Positions 1-8,933 are shown, counted from the stretch's first letter. The stretch: 64,000 bases of DNA from CBDCYN01 sp965224205 (GCA_965224205.1 CBDCYN010000004.1:1-64000); one strand, 5' to 3'. Notes: generated by a model from the sequence alone, not told the origin. Made by a program: numbers and translations.

Positions 1-551
1 ATCTGACCTAAAAATAGGTAGCCGGTGCTTTAGCTGTCTTCCTTCTACAAACACACACCCACCGCGCCAAAGCACCGGCCGCCTTTGATTGGTCCCCTAC
101 GCTCGATTTGGATAAACACCCTGTGCCGATCTCGCGGTTTTTTACAAGATAGGCACAGCTTCATATCTCTATATCTCGCATCTTCGACTCACCCGCCACC
201 GCAGGTCCTCCTCGTCCTGCGGTGGCGAGTCGGTCGAGACGCCTTCTCCCTTGCCTTCTCCGCCGTCTCCTCCACCTTCGCTAAAAACGGATCCTTTTGG
301 ATCTGTCGCCGATGCAACGGCTCTCCAACCGTCCATCAACTCGTTTAGCTTGCTTCCCTCACAAAGTATTACACACCTGTCGACCTGCTCTTGCGCCGTC
401 GTGCCTATTTTTTGCAATTTCTCCGTTAGAAACGATCAATCTCGATGACTCATCGGACTACCTGTTGAAATGAAATACAAGTAAACTATTACAAAAATAT
501 GATTTATAGATCATCAGCGGCACCCTTAAATCATGTACACCTCTCGCGTCA
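1..551. other. intergenic region with two inverted repeats, no supported gene
   Basis: No open frame here has convincing protein character. Two inverted repeats are visible: an 11-bp perfect pair at 21-31 and 69-79 (GCCGGTGCTTT and its complement) with a 37-nt spacer, and a tight hairpin with a 12-bp stem at 194-205 / 216-227 (CGCCACCGCAGG and its complement) with a 10-nt loop. Neither is followed by a T-run. The stretch from about 470 to 550 is AT-rich and could hold the promoter of the following gene, but no confident -35/-10 pair was found. Confidence 0.5.
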
Positions 552-668
552 TTGTCTTATCCAGGATTGGTAGATTTCCCTCTTTCTCACCGCTTTCGGT
601 TAAGCCGAAGAGCATATCGATCTCCATCCACAATGGCGTCATGGGTAAAACCCGGTACGATGCCAGCC

Positions 669-2378
669 ATGAGTGATGCCCTCGGTAGTTTATGCCTCGT
701 GCTCCACGGCCACCTCCCGTACGTCCTCAACCACGGCACCTGGCCCCATGGCGAGGATTGGCTTTACGAGGCCGCCGCCGAGACCTACCTGCCGATCCTG
801 GCGATGGTCGACGAGTGTTTGTTCTTCAACGCCACGCCGAAGATCACGGTCGGCCTCACCCCGGTGCTGCTCGAGCAGCTCGCCCACGAGAAGTTCAAGA
901 AGGGGTTCGAGCACTACCTCGCCGATCGGATGGAACGTGCCCGCGAAGACTGCAAAGATTTCGAGAAGCTCGACCACGGGCACATGGCGTTCCTGGCCCA
1001 GCGTTGGGAGAAGTGGTACGGAGACCTGCTCGAGAAGTTCCACGCCATGGGCCGTGACATCCCCCGTGCTTACGCCGACCGAGCCGCGGCCGGTCACCTC
1101 GAGATCCTCACATCTTGTGCGACGCACGGGTACCTGCCCCTGTTGCTTGAAGACGCGTCGATCCGCGCCCAAATCCGCTGCGGCGTGGCCAGTTCGCAGC
1201 GGATCCTCGGGTTTCAGCCCACTGGGATGTGGCTGCCCGAGTGCGCCTATCGGCCAACCGGGGCCTGGACCCCGCCGATCGTTTGGGGAGGCAAAGACCA
1301 CCGCATCGGGGTCGAGCACCTGGCCGGCGATGAGGGCATCACCCATTTCTTCGTTGAAAACCACCTGATCGAAGGCTCGAATAGTGAGCAGGTATTCAAC
1401 GACGGGCAGTGGTGGAAGGTCAGCTGGGAGGAAGCCACGAAATACCCCAGCCGGGGCTGGCGCAGCGTCAACGAGCCGCACGGGGTCAACAGCGACGGCA
1501 CCGGCCTGGCGCGTGTGGCCGCCTTCGCCCGTGACCCGCGTGTGTGTGAGCAGGTGTGGTCGGGATCGATCGGGTACCCGGCGTCGGGCGAGTACCTCGA
1601 ATTCCACAAAAAATGGACCCTCAAGCGGGGGCTGCGATATTGGAAGGTCACCGGGAACAAGGTCGACCTCGGCGACAAGCACCTGTACTACCCCGACGAT
1701 GTGCCTCATAAGATCCACCAGCACGCCCAGCACTTCTGCGACTTCGTACGCAACCAGCTGCGGCAGCACCGCGACCGTACCGGGCGGCACGGCGTGGTCA
1801 CCGCATGCTTCGACGCCGAGCTATTCGGGCACTGGTGGTTTGAGGGCCCTCAGTTCCTACGCGACGTGATGCTCACCCTAAACGCCGACCCACAGGTGGA
1901 TCTGTGCACGACCAAAGAGTACCTCGACCGTTACCCGATCGACAAGGTTGTGTCGATGCCCGAGGGGTCGTGGGGCGAGCAGGGCGACCACCGGGTGTGG
2001 ACCAACGACCAGGTCAATTGGATGTGGGAGATCGAGTACCGCTGCGAGGCGACGTTCGGGCGGCTGTCGTGCCAGCTGCCGTGGCGGACCGAGGATAAAA
2101 TCCGTGAACTACTCGAGAAAGCGGGTCGGGAGCTATTGCTGATGCAGGCCAGCGATTGGCCGTTTGTCATCCGTCGCAACCAGGCGGTGGATTACGGGAT
2201 CAAACGTTTCATGCAGCACGTGGCCCGTTTCGAGTGCCTCACCGACATCGCCGAGAAGCTCGCGTCGAACTCTAAATACTTGGGCCAGCTCACCGAGGTC
2301 GAGAAGTTCGAGATCCAAGACGCCGATATCCACGACGTGATCTTCCCCAAGATCGATCTGAACTGGTGGAGGATGTGA
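669..2378 (+). CDS. GH57 family 1,4-alpha-glucan branching enzyme
   Basis: Predicted cytoplasmic glycoside hydrolase family 57 enzyme that makes alpha-1,6 branches in glycogen-like glucan. The family motifs occur in order: HGHLPYV near the N-terminus, WLPECAY with the expected nucleophile Glu (codon at 1239), FDAELFGHWWFEG with the expected acid/base Asp (codon at 1812), and SWGEQGDHRVW toward the C-terminus. From the ATG at 669 the nucleophile is residue 191, close to its place (about 183) in the characterised Thermococcus enzyme. The open frame extends back to 552, with other ATGs at 633 and 660, but the extra N-terminus does not look like the family and no start has a clear ribosome binding site. 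The length of 569 residues is normal. No glycogen genes flank it, so it appears to stand alone. Confidence 0.88.
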   Translation: MSDALGSLCLVLHGHLPYVLNHGTWPHGEDWLYEAAAETYLPILAMVDECLFFNATPKITVGLTPVLLEQLAHEKFKKGFEHYLADRMERAREDCKDFEKLDHGHMAFLAQRWEKWYGDLLEKFHAMGRDIPRAYADRAAAGHLEILTSCATHGYLPLLLEDASIRAQIRCGVASSQRILGFQPTGMWLPECAYRPTGAWTPPIVWGGKDHRIGVEHLAGDEGITHFFVENHLIEGSNSEQVFNDGQWWKVSWEEATKYPSRGWRSVNEPHGVNSDGTGLARVAAFARDPRVCEQVWSGSIGYPASGEYLEFHKKWTLKRGLRYWKVTGNKVDLGDKHLYYPDDVPHKIHQHAQHFCDFVRNQLRQHRDRTGRHGVVTACFDAELFGHWWFEGPQFLRDVMLTLNADPQVDLCTTKEYLDRYPIDKVVSMPEGSWGEQGDHRVWTNDQVNWMWEIEYRCEATFGRLSCQLPWRTEDKIRELLEKAGRELLLMQASDWPFVIRRNQAVDYGIKRFMQHVARFECLTDIAEKLASNSKYLGQLTEVEKFEIQDADIHDVIFPKIDLNWWRM

Positions 2379-2522
2379 GCCTTTGCCCGCAGCTGTTGCT
2401 TTCAAAAATCAACATGACGCAAACCTGGGAGCTGTCGGGAAACTCATTTTGGTAGCCCAAGGGCGTATCATTGGCTGCTGGTCAGCGCGTGTGGTTACTC
2501 CTGTCCTCTCCTCTGGTGTCTG

Positions 2523-2545
2523 CACGGGCTGATTAACAGCCCGTG
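2523..2545. terminator. small hairpin between two genes
   Basis: A 9-bp perfect stem (CACGGGCTG and its complement) with the loop ATTAA lies 145 nt after the GH57 stop. There is no T-run, so it is a weak terminator candidate at best. Just upstream, 2427-2452 resembles one end of the MITE at 60250 (CTGTCGGGAAACTC in both), suggesting a lone terminal repeat. Confidence 0.3.
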
Positions 2546-2608
2546 GCCCCCGAGCGCACCCGCTGCCCGTGGTATTAGAACAAGGTAGCCCCCAACAGGA
2601 GCAAGCTG

Positions 2609-3523
2609 ATGGCCGGTGAACAACCAGGTACAGCCACCAACAGCCCAGCCTCGTCCCCCGTGCCGGGCAGCGGCCACCGGCGACCCACCCAGTCCGGCGC
2701 CCAGGTGCGTGGCCCGCAGATCAGCACCCCCGCCGCTTCGGCCGACTGCAACGCACGGGACATCCTGGGCACGATCCCGGTTCAGCAGGTACACGCGTGG
2801 TACGGGCGGCTGGCCGCCGCGATCGCCAGAAGCCCAGTAGCCGGTGGCGGCACGCCGCTGGCCTCGCTTTTCCTCAACCGCTACCTCAGCCCGCAGCGCA
2901 CCAATCGCGGTGGTCGCCAGCCACTGCTTCGGTTCACAGCCCCAGATTATGTTAAGAACCTCGACCGGGTCCAAGACGTGCTCCAGTTCCACCGCCGGGT
3001 GTACCTCACACAAGAAAGGGCCCGGATCGGCACCTCTCGGCGGTGGGCGGGGATTAAGCCGAGGTGGGAGAACCCCGGCCGGTACGGCTGGAACCGCACC
3101 GATCCCCTGAGCATGCACTACGAATCCCTCGTCGAGATACCGATCCGGTGGCAGGTTACCGGCAACAACGAAGAACGCGATATCTTGTACGGGCTAGGGC
3201 TAGGGTTCCAGCTGCGGACCGAGGTCGTGGCCCGGGTCGTGCACCCCGGCGGTGATCACCTCGACGTGACCTTCACCCGGTTCATCGCCAAGGTCGTCGA
3301 TGTCTATGACTTCAACTACGACGAACACATCACCGTGCCCAACCCCGATTATCAATCCACCGCCGCGGGGGCGGTGTGCCCCGGCCGTGACAAGATCAGG
3401 GTCTACCACACCAACGCACGGCGGATGGAAAACGCGTCGCTGGCCGCGGTATACCCCCTCGAGTCCGACGCTTGGACGATCACTGACCGAACCATCACCG
3501 GGCCGGGCCGGGTGGATCTGTAG
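2609..3523 (+). CDS. hypothetical protein, unrecognised
   Basis: A 304-residue protein of unknown function. It is supported as a real gene by a good ribosome binding site (AGGAG at 2597-2601, 7 nt before the ATG) and by codon use like its neighbours. The first 50 residues are Pro/Ser/Ala-rich and look disordered, with no clear signal peptide. The centre is Arg- and aromatic-rich (HAWYGRL, RWAGIKPRWENPGRYGW). The C-terminal half (about residues 170-300) reads as beta-rich and contains VVDVYDFNYDEH. No catalytic motif or membrane segment is visible. It lies alone between a branching enzyme and a convergent protease, so the context gives no functional clue. Confidence 0.6.
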   Translation: MAGEQPGTATNSPASSPVPGSGHRRPTQSGAQVRGPQISTPAASADCNARDILGTIPVQQVHAWYGRLAAAIARSPVAGGGTPLASLFLNRYLSPQRTNRGGRQPLLRFTAPDYVKNLDRVQDVLQFHRRVYLTQERARIGTSRRWAGIKPRWENPGRYGWNRTDPLSMHYESLVEIPIRWQVTGNNEERDILYGLGLGFQLRTEVVARVVHPGGDHLDVTFTRFIAKVVDVYDFNYDEHITVPNPDYQSTAAGAVCPGRDKIRVYHTNARRMENASLAAVYPLESDAWTITDRTITGPGRVDL

Positions 3524-3547
3524 GTTCCATACCGATCCGGGGCTTGG

Positions 3548-3699
3548 CTAGTTCCGTCACACCCAAATTTTCGGGGTCCCCTCTCAGCAAGCCGCGACCG
3601 TAAGGGAGCGGGTTGGTCGGTATCACCGGAACGCGCTCCCTTACGGTCGCGACTCGCTTGGTTGCCTTACCCGAAAATTAAACGTTGACGAAGCGCTAG
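3548..3699. mobile_element. MITE-like palindromic element, overlaps protease stop codon
   Basis: An imperfect inverted repeat spans this gap. The outer arms are CTAG..CGTCA and its reverse, then AATTTTCGGG on both sides (3566-3576 and 3671-3681). The inner arms are a near-perfect palindrome, GCCGCGACCGTAAGGGAGCG at 3591-3610 against the complementary run at 3634-3650. Both ends carry CTAG, and the 10-mer CTAGTTCCGT occurs directly at 3548 and 3696, consistent with a target duplication or with a CTAG target. The right-hand CTAG supplies the TAG stop of the S41 protease on the minus strand. The inner core is shared with other elements in this window (8809, 42988, 63869). Confidence 0.65.
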
Positions 3700-5897
3700 T
3701 TCCGTTGCACCAGGGCGAAGTGCTCAGCGACGAGGTGGGTTTTGAGGATCAGCAACGCGGCCCCGAGCTGGGGATCCATATCCTGCTCGATGATCTGGTC
3801 CACGTCCGGGGGCGGTTCCTCGTCTAAGGCGGGCTCGCCGTCGGCGTCGCGTAGGACGTCAGCATTCTGACGGAATTCGATCGCGTCGGCGATCTGCTGG
3901 GTGGTCATCTTGACCGTCAGGTCCGGCTCGATACCCCATTTCTGGGCGTCGGGCTTGCGGTGGATGATCCGCCCCTGCGGCAGCTTGTAGTACTGCGTGG
4001 TGAGCTTGAGGTACGCCCTGCCGCGGTCGAGGTGGAACAGGTCCTGGACCGAGCCTTTGCCGAAGCTGCGGGCCCCGACGATCACAGCCCGGTCGTAGTC
4101 CTGCAACGCGCCGGCAACGATCTCTGAGGCGCTGGCTGAGCCTTCGTTGATCAATACCGCCACCGGGAACGGGCGGTGGGTATGATCGGGCCTGGCCCCG
4201 AACGGGCGGGTCTCTTCACCGTCGGGCCCGACCGTGGCGACGATCGGGCCGCTGCGGATGAAGCGGTCGGCGACCTCGACGGCCGAGCTGAGCAGGCCGC
4301 CGGGGTTGAAACGCAGGTCGATGATCAACGCGTTGAGGCCATTTTCGTTTTCCATCTGGTTGATGGCTTCGTCGAGGTCCTCGGCGGTTTGGGGGATGAA
4401 CTGAGACAGCCTCAGGTAACCGACGCGGTGGTCCGGGTCGATGTAGAAGCTCCAGCCGCCGGTGGTTTTCCGCTTCCAGCCCCGCACGGACCGGATCACG
4501 ATCTCATCGCGGGTCAGGTCAAACGCCAGGTTCTCACGCTGGCCGGGCCGCTCGACCCCCAGCTGGACCTGGGTGCCTTTAGGCCCGGTGATCTCCCGCA
4601 CCGCACGGTCGAGCCCCCAGTGGGTGGAGTCGCGGCCGTCGACCGTGACGATCACGTCCCCGGCCTGGATCCCGGCTTGGTGGGCGGGGGTGCCTTCGAG
4701 GGGGCTGACCACCACGAGCCGCCCGTCGCGAATCGCGATCGAGATGCCCACCCCCGAGAACTTGCCGCGGGTGTTGCGGCTAAAGTTTTTCTTGTCGGTG
4801 GGCCAGATGACCGAGGAGAACTCGTCCAACGCGCTCAGCGCCCCGTCGGTCAACTCAGCGACCATCACCGGCTCGGGCAGGTGTACACTCTTGGCGTTGA
4901 TCGCGGCTAGGCGATCGAGGTATTCGGCAGCTTCGAGAAAATCGATCGGCCGGCGGGTGCGGGAAAGCTCGTCCTGGAGCTTTCCCAGGTGCTCGCGGAA
5001 CCTGGCCAGCCGTACCTTATCACCGAGATCGGGGAACGTGTCATCGAGGCCCTGAGTGTTGGCCATGATCTGGAGGTTCTCGATGGCGCTGCGCAGCATC
5101 GGGACATAGCTGGGGTTGTCGACGTGGCGACGCACCGTCTGAGCTAATACCTGTCGAAGCATCGGCATCTCGATCCCGTCGAGTTTCTCTTCCCAGGTCT
5201 CTTCTTCTTGAGGGATCGCTGGAGGTTCGTCCTTGCCCAGCCGCTTGGCCCGGGCGGCGTATAGCCGTTGGAGCTGCTGGGGGGCGTACATCCGCAGCAC
5301 CCGCACGTGCCGGGCGGCGACCTTGACCCGGTCGTGGTAAGTGGCGAAGTCGTCATAGAGCAGGTCGAGCATCCGGTAGAGGCTCAGGGCCTCGACCCAG
5401 TCCCCGACCCACTCGGCCTGGCGGGCCACTTCTTCGGTTTTCTGGGTGAGGCTGCGCACCTGCAAGGATTGGAGCATCAATGAAGGGTCATCGGCGTGGC
5501 TGTAAGCATCGATGGCGCTGACCATGGCGTCTTCGAATTTCTTTTCGTCGGTGAGCTTGACCATCTCGTCGAAGGCCTCCTGATAGGCCTGTTGACGCTT
5601 CAACGCGTGGTCGGCTTCGAGCTGATGGAACCGCTCGAGGTCATGAATCAGAGACGCGGCCTGAGGGTTTTGGGTCCCGTAAGGGTCTTCCTTGAGACGG
5701 TGCAGGACCGTTTGGAAATCGCCCCGCTCAGCCACGGCCGGTAGCTCGTCGATCGGCAAGACGTCAGCGCCCGGGTCGCTGCCTGCTTGGACCTGGCCCA
5801 CCACAGGCGGAACGATCCAGCCAACGGCTAAGACCACTAGGGGCAGCCACGCAGGGAATCGGATCCACGCTCTTGTCATAGGCTTATGCCGTCTCAT
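3696..5897 (-). CDS. S41 family carboxy-terminal processing protease with PDZ domain
   Basis: Predicted exported serine protease of the CtpA/Prc type, which trims or degrades proteins in the periplasm. The N-terminus has a basic start and a hydrophobic segment (WLPLVVLAVGWIVPPVVG), a signal peptide or anchor. A helical, coiled-coil-like region of about 350 residues follows, then a PDZ domain at about 380-455 (GVGISI, GIQAGDVIVTVDG), then the S41 core. The Ser/Lys dyad is clear: Ser589 in GSASASEI and Lys614 in FGKGSVQ, with the family's exact 25-residue spacing. At 733 residues it is longer than CtpA because of the N-terminal helical region. Two ATGs six codons apart (5897, 5879) could start it. 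Its stop codon lies in the end of a repeat element, so the C-terminus may have been trimmed by an insertion. Confidence 0.88.
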   Translation of the reverse strand: MRRHKPMTRAWIRFPAWLPLVVLAVGWIVPPVVGQVQAGSDPGADVLPIDELPAVAERGDFQTVLHRLKEDPYGTQNPQAASLIHDLERFHQLEADHALKRQQAYQEAFDEMVKLTDEKKFEDAMVSAIDAYSHADDPSLMLQSLQVRSLTQKTEEVARQAEWVGDWVEALSLYRMLDLLYDDFATYHDRVKVAARHVRVLRMYAPQQLQRLYAARAKRLGKDEPPAIPQEEETWEEKLDGIEMPMLRQVLAQTVRRHVDNPSYVPMLRSAIENLQIMANTQGLDDTFPDLGDKVRLARFREHLGKLQDELSRTRRPIDFLEAAEYLDRLAAINAKSVHLPEPVMVAELTDGALSALDEFSSVIWPTDKKNFSRNTRGKFSGVGISIAIRDGRLVVVSPLEGTPAHQAGIQAGDVIVTVDGRDSTHWGLDRAVREITGPKGTQVQLGVERPGQRENLAFDLTRDEIVIRSVRGWKRKTTGGWSFYIDPDHRVGYLRLSQFIPQTAEDLDEAINQMENENGLNALIIDLRFNPGGLLSSAVEVADRFIRSGPIVATVGPDGEETRPFGARPDHTHRPFPVAVLINEGSASASEIVAGALQDYDRAVIVGARSFGKGSVQDLFHLDRGRAYLKLTTQYYKLPQGRIIHRKPDAQKWGIEPDLTVKMTTQQIADAIEFRQNADVLRDADGEPALDEEPPPDVDQIIEQDMDPQLGAALLILKTHLVAEHFALVQRN

Positions 5898-6528
5898 TTT
5901 TTAAGGGAAATAGGGTGAAATCTGTGAAAAAAACGCCATAAACTCGGGCTTATGGATTGAAATCCATTCATTCTTTCGTAAGCGTCGCGGTCGTTGAGTT
6001 CCTTCAATGTCGTAGCCCCCCACCTGGTGACGAGTTCAAACGCGGATCTCGACTCAATATCTGGACACCTGTGCTACCTCTGGGTTTTTCTTAACTCGAT
6101 GCGTGGTGAGTCGATGTCTTATTGGCTCCGTTTCTTAGATCTGTACAGCTTCCTTGAGATTCATATCGTCGCAATCTCTAGACGTCATCCAGTGTTAGCG
6201 TCGATACGGGTGTTTGGACACATTAGTTTAGGCTTGATCTTCGCGCTTTGAAACCGATGAAACGGACGGTATTTATTGCCGACGGGTGGTCCTGCGATCG
6301 TCGCGGTCGTGATCGCGGCACGCTCAGATTGCAGATACTTGAAATATAAAATGCAACCTATCGACCTGAATCGAATCCTGTTATTAGGATTTATCTACAT
6401 ATCAATAAATAGTTTACATGCAATCTTTTGTCGAGAAAGGAACAGCGCACGGGATCTGATGAAACCCATACGCGTCATACCCAGCACCGCAAAGAACCGC
6501 GAATCAATCCCTCGCCGACCGTTGAGGA
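5898..6528. other. AT-rich intergenic region, no supported gene
   Basis: About 630 nt between two minus-strand genes, clearly lower in GC than the flanks, especially 6340-6440. Short open frames occur on the plus strand but lack coding character and ribosome binding sites. The first ~100 nt upstream of the protease start would be expected to hold its promoter. No repeat family seen elsewhere in the window was recognised here. Confidence 0.4.
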
Positions 6529-8019
6529 TCAGCGGGATGACGGCTCCAGCACGTCCAATTGTTCGACTTCGATCACGTCCAGTTTGAGTGCTGGGTCGTA
6601 CCGTGTGGTGCCGATAATCCCCACATAGCGGCCCAGGGACGCGGCGGGCTGATAGACCGCCGCGGGCTTCAAATAAGCGAGTGTCCGACCCACCCCGGGT
6701 TCCACAACCCGCAGCAACCGGGGCAGGTCGGCCCCGTTATAGACGCTGCTGGCCAGGAGCTGACCCACGACGTCGTACCGGGGCCGAAAGCTCGTCCCCG
6801 CGTCGGGCCAGGGCGCCAGGACGGAGGCTTGAGACGGCGACCCGGAGGGCTCTTGCGGGTCACCGGTTTGTGAGACGGTGTTTTTCACCTCAGATATGTT
6901 CTTAAGGGTCGCGGCCAGAGCCCCGTTGCGGCCAAGCAGCGCTAATCGTGTCTTGACGATCCGTCGGTCTTCGCTGTTTAGACGAGGGTCCGTCCATAAC
7001 TTTTCGTAGACAGCGATCATCTGATCAATCGGCTGCTGCTCTAGGGGCCGGGCGGAGACCTGTTGTATCCAGTTTTCCGCTTCACGGACACTTGGCGAAA
7101 CCCGATCCTTGAACGTATCGGGACCCGAGGTGATCGGTCCCGGGCCCGCGGGTGGTGATACCCCTACAAGTTGATGTTGAGGAGGGTCGACGGGCTTGCC
7201 CCGATCTGATTCAAGAAGTTGGTCCGCTTCAATGGGCTGGTCCGCGGCCTTATCTTTATCTTCTGCCCGTGGGTCAGCGGCGACCACCGGCTCGACCGCC
7301 ATCGCCACGTTTGCTTCGATCAAAGCGTCTGCCGGTGCTGGCCCCACGGCACCAGAAGATGCTTGAGCAGCGCCGGCTTCAACGGGGCCGGGCGTTCGGG
7401 GGGGCTGATCGTCTCGCAGCCCGGGAGAGGCTTCAAGGACGGGGGGATCGCGGCTTAGATCATCACCGGCAGGCGTCACGGGTGCGCCCTTCGCCATGGG
7501 TTGCGGCGGCTGGATCGTCAAAATCGACGCGGGATCGGCTTGCTCAACCGCACCGGGCGGCAGGAACACATAGGCGCCGCTGGGCGGGACGATCTTGTAA
7601 TACCCCCCTTCCTCATCGAGGATCTCCACCGTATCGTCTTTAAGCAAGTACAGCTGACGGCGGTAGCTGTCGCCCGGGCCCTGGACGCTACCGGCCTTGA
7701 CGGGCGCCCGGTTGACCGTGATGGTGCCGCGGCGGCCGTCTTGACCCACGGTCACGTGGGACCGGGAGATATAGCTGTACGTCAAGCGAGGGGCCACGAT
7801 CTTGTGCCAGCCGAAGATCACCTCATCGACTGTCACCATATCACCGCGGGCCAGATGCCCGACCACGTAAAACGTCGTGCCGGCCCCGGCCCGGATCGGC
7901 ACCCGGTCTTCAACCACCACCGCGGTGTACGGGAATTCATCGGCTTGTATCGAAGGGGTCCCCACCAACCAAGCGCCAACCATCCAGACCGCGATCCATG
8001 CGTGATTCGAGCTGCGCAT
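6529..8019 (-). CDS. exported protein with tandem SH3b domains
   Basis: A 496-residue protein that begins with a signal peptide (hydrophobic run AWIAVWMVGAWLVG, cleavage likely near IQADE). Two bacterial SH3-like repeats follow: about residues 30-95 (VPIRAGAGTTFYVVGHL, GWHKIV) and 97-165 (APVKAGSVQGPGDSYRRQL, GGYYKIVPP). This fold usually binds cell-wall or protein ligands. Residues about 170-300 are a Pro/Ala/Asp-rich linker. The C-terminal ~190 residues form a separate unrecognised domain (EAENWIQQVSARP, YDPALKLDVIEVEQL). The start is set by AGGAG 8 nt before the ATG. A structural or sensory envelope role is likely; no enzyme motif is visible. Confidence 0.75.
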   Translation of the reverse strand: MRSSNHAWIAVWMVGAWLVGTPSIQADEFPYTAVVVEDRVPIRAGAGTTFYVVGHLARGDMVTVDEVIFGWHKIVAPRLTYSYISRSHVTVGQDGRRGTITVNRAPVKAGSVQGPGDSYRRQLYLLKDDTVEILDEEGGYYKIVPPSGAYVFLPPGAVEQADPASILTIQPPQPMAKGAPVTPAGDDLSRDPPVLEASPGLRDDQPPRTPGPVEAGAAQASSGAVGPAPADALIEANVAMAVEPVVAADPRAEDKDKAADQPIEADQLLESDRGKPVDPPQHQLVGVSPPAGPGPITSGPDTFKDRVSPSVREAENWIQQVSARPLEQQPIDQMIAVYEKLWTDPRLNSEDRRIVKTRLALLGRNGALAATLKNISEVKNTVSQTGDPQEPSGSPSQASVLAPWPDAGTSFRPRYDVVGQLLASSVYNGADLPRLLRVVEPGVGRTLAYLKPAAVYQPAASLGRYVGIIGTTRYDPALKLDVIEVEQLDVLEPSSR

Positions 8020-8050
8020 CGTCAGTCTCCTTACTGAGGTTTGTGGCCCA

Positions 8051-8158
8051 TGTACCGACCCCGGATGAGATTGCGGCAGGATTGTTGTTCACGGCGCATC
8101 AAGCCCAGGGGTCAAACGGGTCTCCGACGCGGTAATTTGATACGTGATGCGTATACAT
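8051..8158 (+). repeat. copy 1 of a ~105-bp dispersed repeat
   Basis: This non-coding stretch matches 32770-32878, 36732-36828 and (reversed) 43051-43155. Shared landmarks in order are ACCGAnCCCGGATGA, GCGGCAgGA, a GGGGTC-like segment, GACGCGGTA and TTTGATACGnGATGCGTA. The last part can fold (ATACG-tgat-GCGTAT). This copy is the one outside the secretion cluster, between the SH3b gene start and the DinB-like gene. Confidence 0.6.
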
Positions 8159-8264
8159 CCATCAGGTGCGACGTTATCGGGCTGGGGCTGCGGCGTCAAG
8201 ACAAGCGGCTCAATTTACGCACCGGCCACGCGGTAAAATCATATCCGCAGGGTATACTGGGTTC

Positions 8265-8744
8265 ATGATCGATCCTCTGCTGCTGTGCTGGGAAAAAAAC
8301 CTCGACTACGCCAAGCGGCTCGTCGACGATATACGCGACGAACGCATGGTCTTCCAGCCCGGACCCGGCGTCAACCACCCCGCTTGGATCTTAAGCCACC
8401 TCAACCTGTACCACCCGGTGATCGTCGACCTGATCCAAGGAAAAGACTTTGATGACCCCAAGCACCACCGGTACGGGATGCTATCCAAGCCGGTGAATGA
8501 TAGATCTGAATATCCCGCTAAAGACGAGCTGATCGGGTCGTTTGTCCAGGGCCACCAAGCGGTCGTCGAGGCACTCGGCAGCGCCGACCCCGCAGCGCTG
8601 AACGCCCCGGTCACGCTCGAGCGTTGGAAAAACACTTTCAAAACGGTCCACGTCGCGCTGGGTTATCTGATGATCCTCCACGAATCGGTCCACCTGGGGC
8701 AGTTCTCGGCGTGGCGGCGGGTCCAGGGGCTACGAAGTGTTTAA
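8265..8744 (+). CDS. DinB-like putative metal-dependent protein
   Basis: A 159-residue protein with the layout of the DinB superfamily, a four-helix bundle that often binds a divalent metal through three histidines. The expected His positions are visible: HPAWILSHLN in the second helix and HESVHLGQ in the last one, a typical HxxxHxGQ signature. An upstream in-frame ATG at 8166 would add 33 residues unlike the family, so the ATG at 8265 is preferred. No ribosome binding site precedes it, but TATACT ends 7 nt before the ATG, so the message may be leaderless. Members act in thiol or detoxification chemistry; the substrate here is unknown. Confidence 0.75.
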   Translation: MIDPLLLCWEKNLDYAKRLVDDIRDERMVFQPGPGVNHPAWILSHLNLYHPVIVDLIQGKDFDDPKHHRYGMLSKPVNDRSEYPAKDELIGSFVQGHQAVVEALGSADPAALNAPVTLERWKNTFKTVHVALGYLMILHESVHLGQFSAWRRVQGLRSV

Positions 8745-8769
8745 GCCGTCGCCGTCGGCCTTGGTTCAT

Positions 8770-8933
8770 CTAGGGTCTGTCCATCTTGAATTTTCGGGTG
8801 AGGTGCCTAGCGAGCCGCGACCGTCAGGGAGCGGGCTCTTCGTCGGCTCAAGGTATGAAAATAGGAACCCGCTCCCTGACGGTCGCGGCTCGCTGAGAGA
8901 CTCACCCAAAGATTCAAACGTGACAGAGCCTAG
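8770..8933. mobile_element. MITE-like palindromic element with CTAG ends
   Basis: A ~163-bp element built as one long imperfect inverted repeat. Reading inward from either end: CTAGG(G/C)TCTGTC, TTGAAT, GGGTGAG, then AGCGAGCCGCGACCGTCAGG and its complement around a ~35-nt loop. CTAG is present exactly at both ends (8770-8773 and 8930-8933). It has no room for a transposase. The ends match those of the element at 60250, and the core matches 3591, 42988 and 63869. It ends 39 nt before guaA, so it sits in that gene's upstream region. Confidence 0.75.

Noticed and set aside
690..1790. Long minus-strand open frame (366 codons) opposite the GH57 gene
   Set aside because: It is the antisense shadow of a GC-rich gene; the plus strand carries all GH57 motifs, and the minus reading is low-complexity Val/Gly/Leu/Glu with no family features.
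4176..4910. Plus-strand open frame opposite the S41 protease
   Set aside because: Antisense shadow rich in Gly/Asp/Val; the protease has its Ser/Lys dyad and PDZ domain on the other strand.
5994..6587. Small plus-strand frames in the AT-rich gap
   Set aside because: No ribosome binding site, no recognisable domain and atypical composition; best explained by chance in AT-rich DNA.
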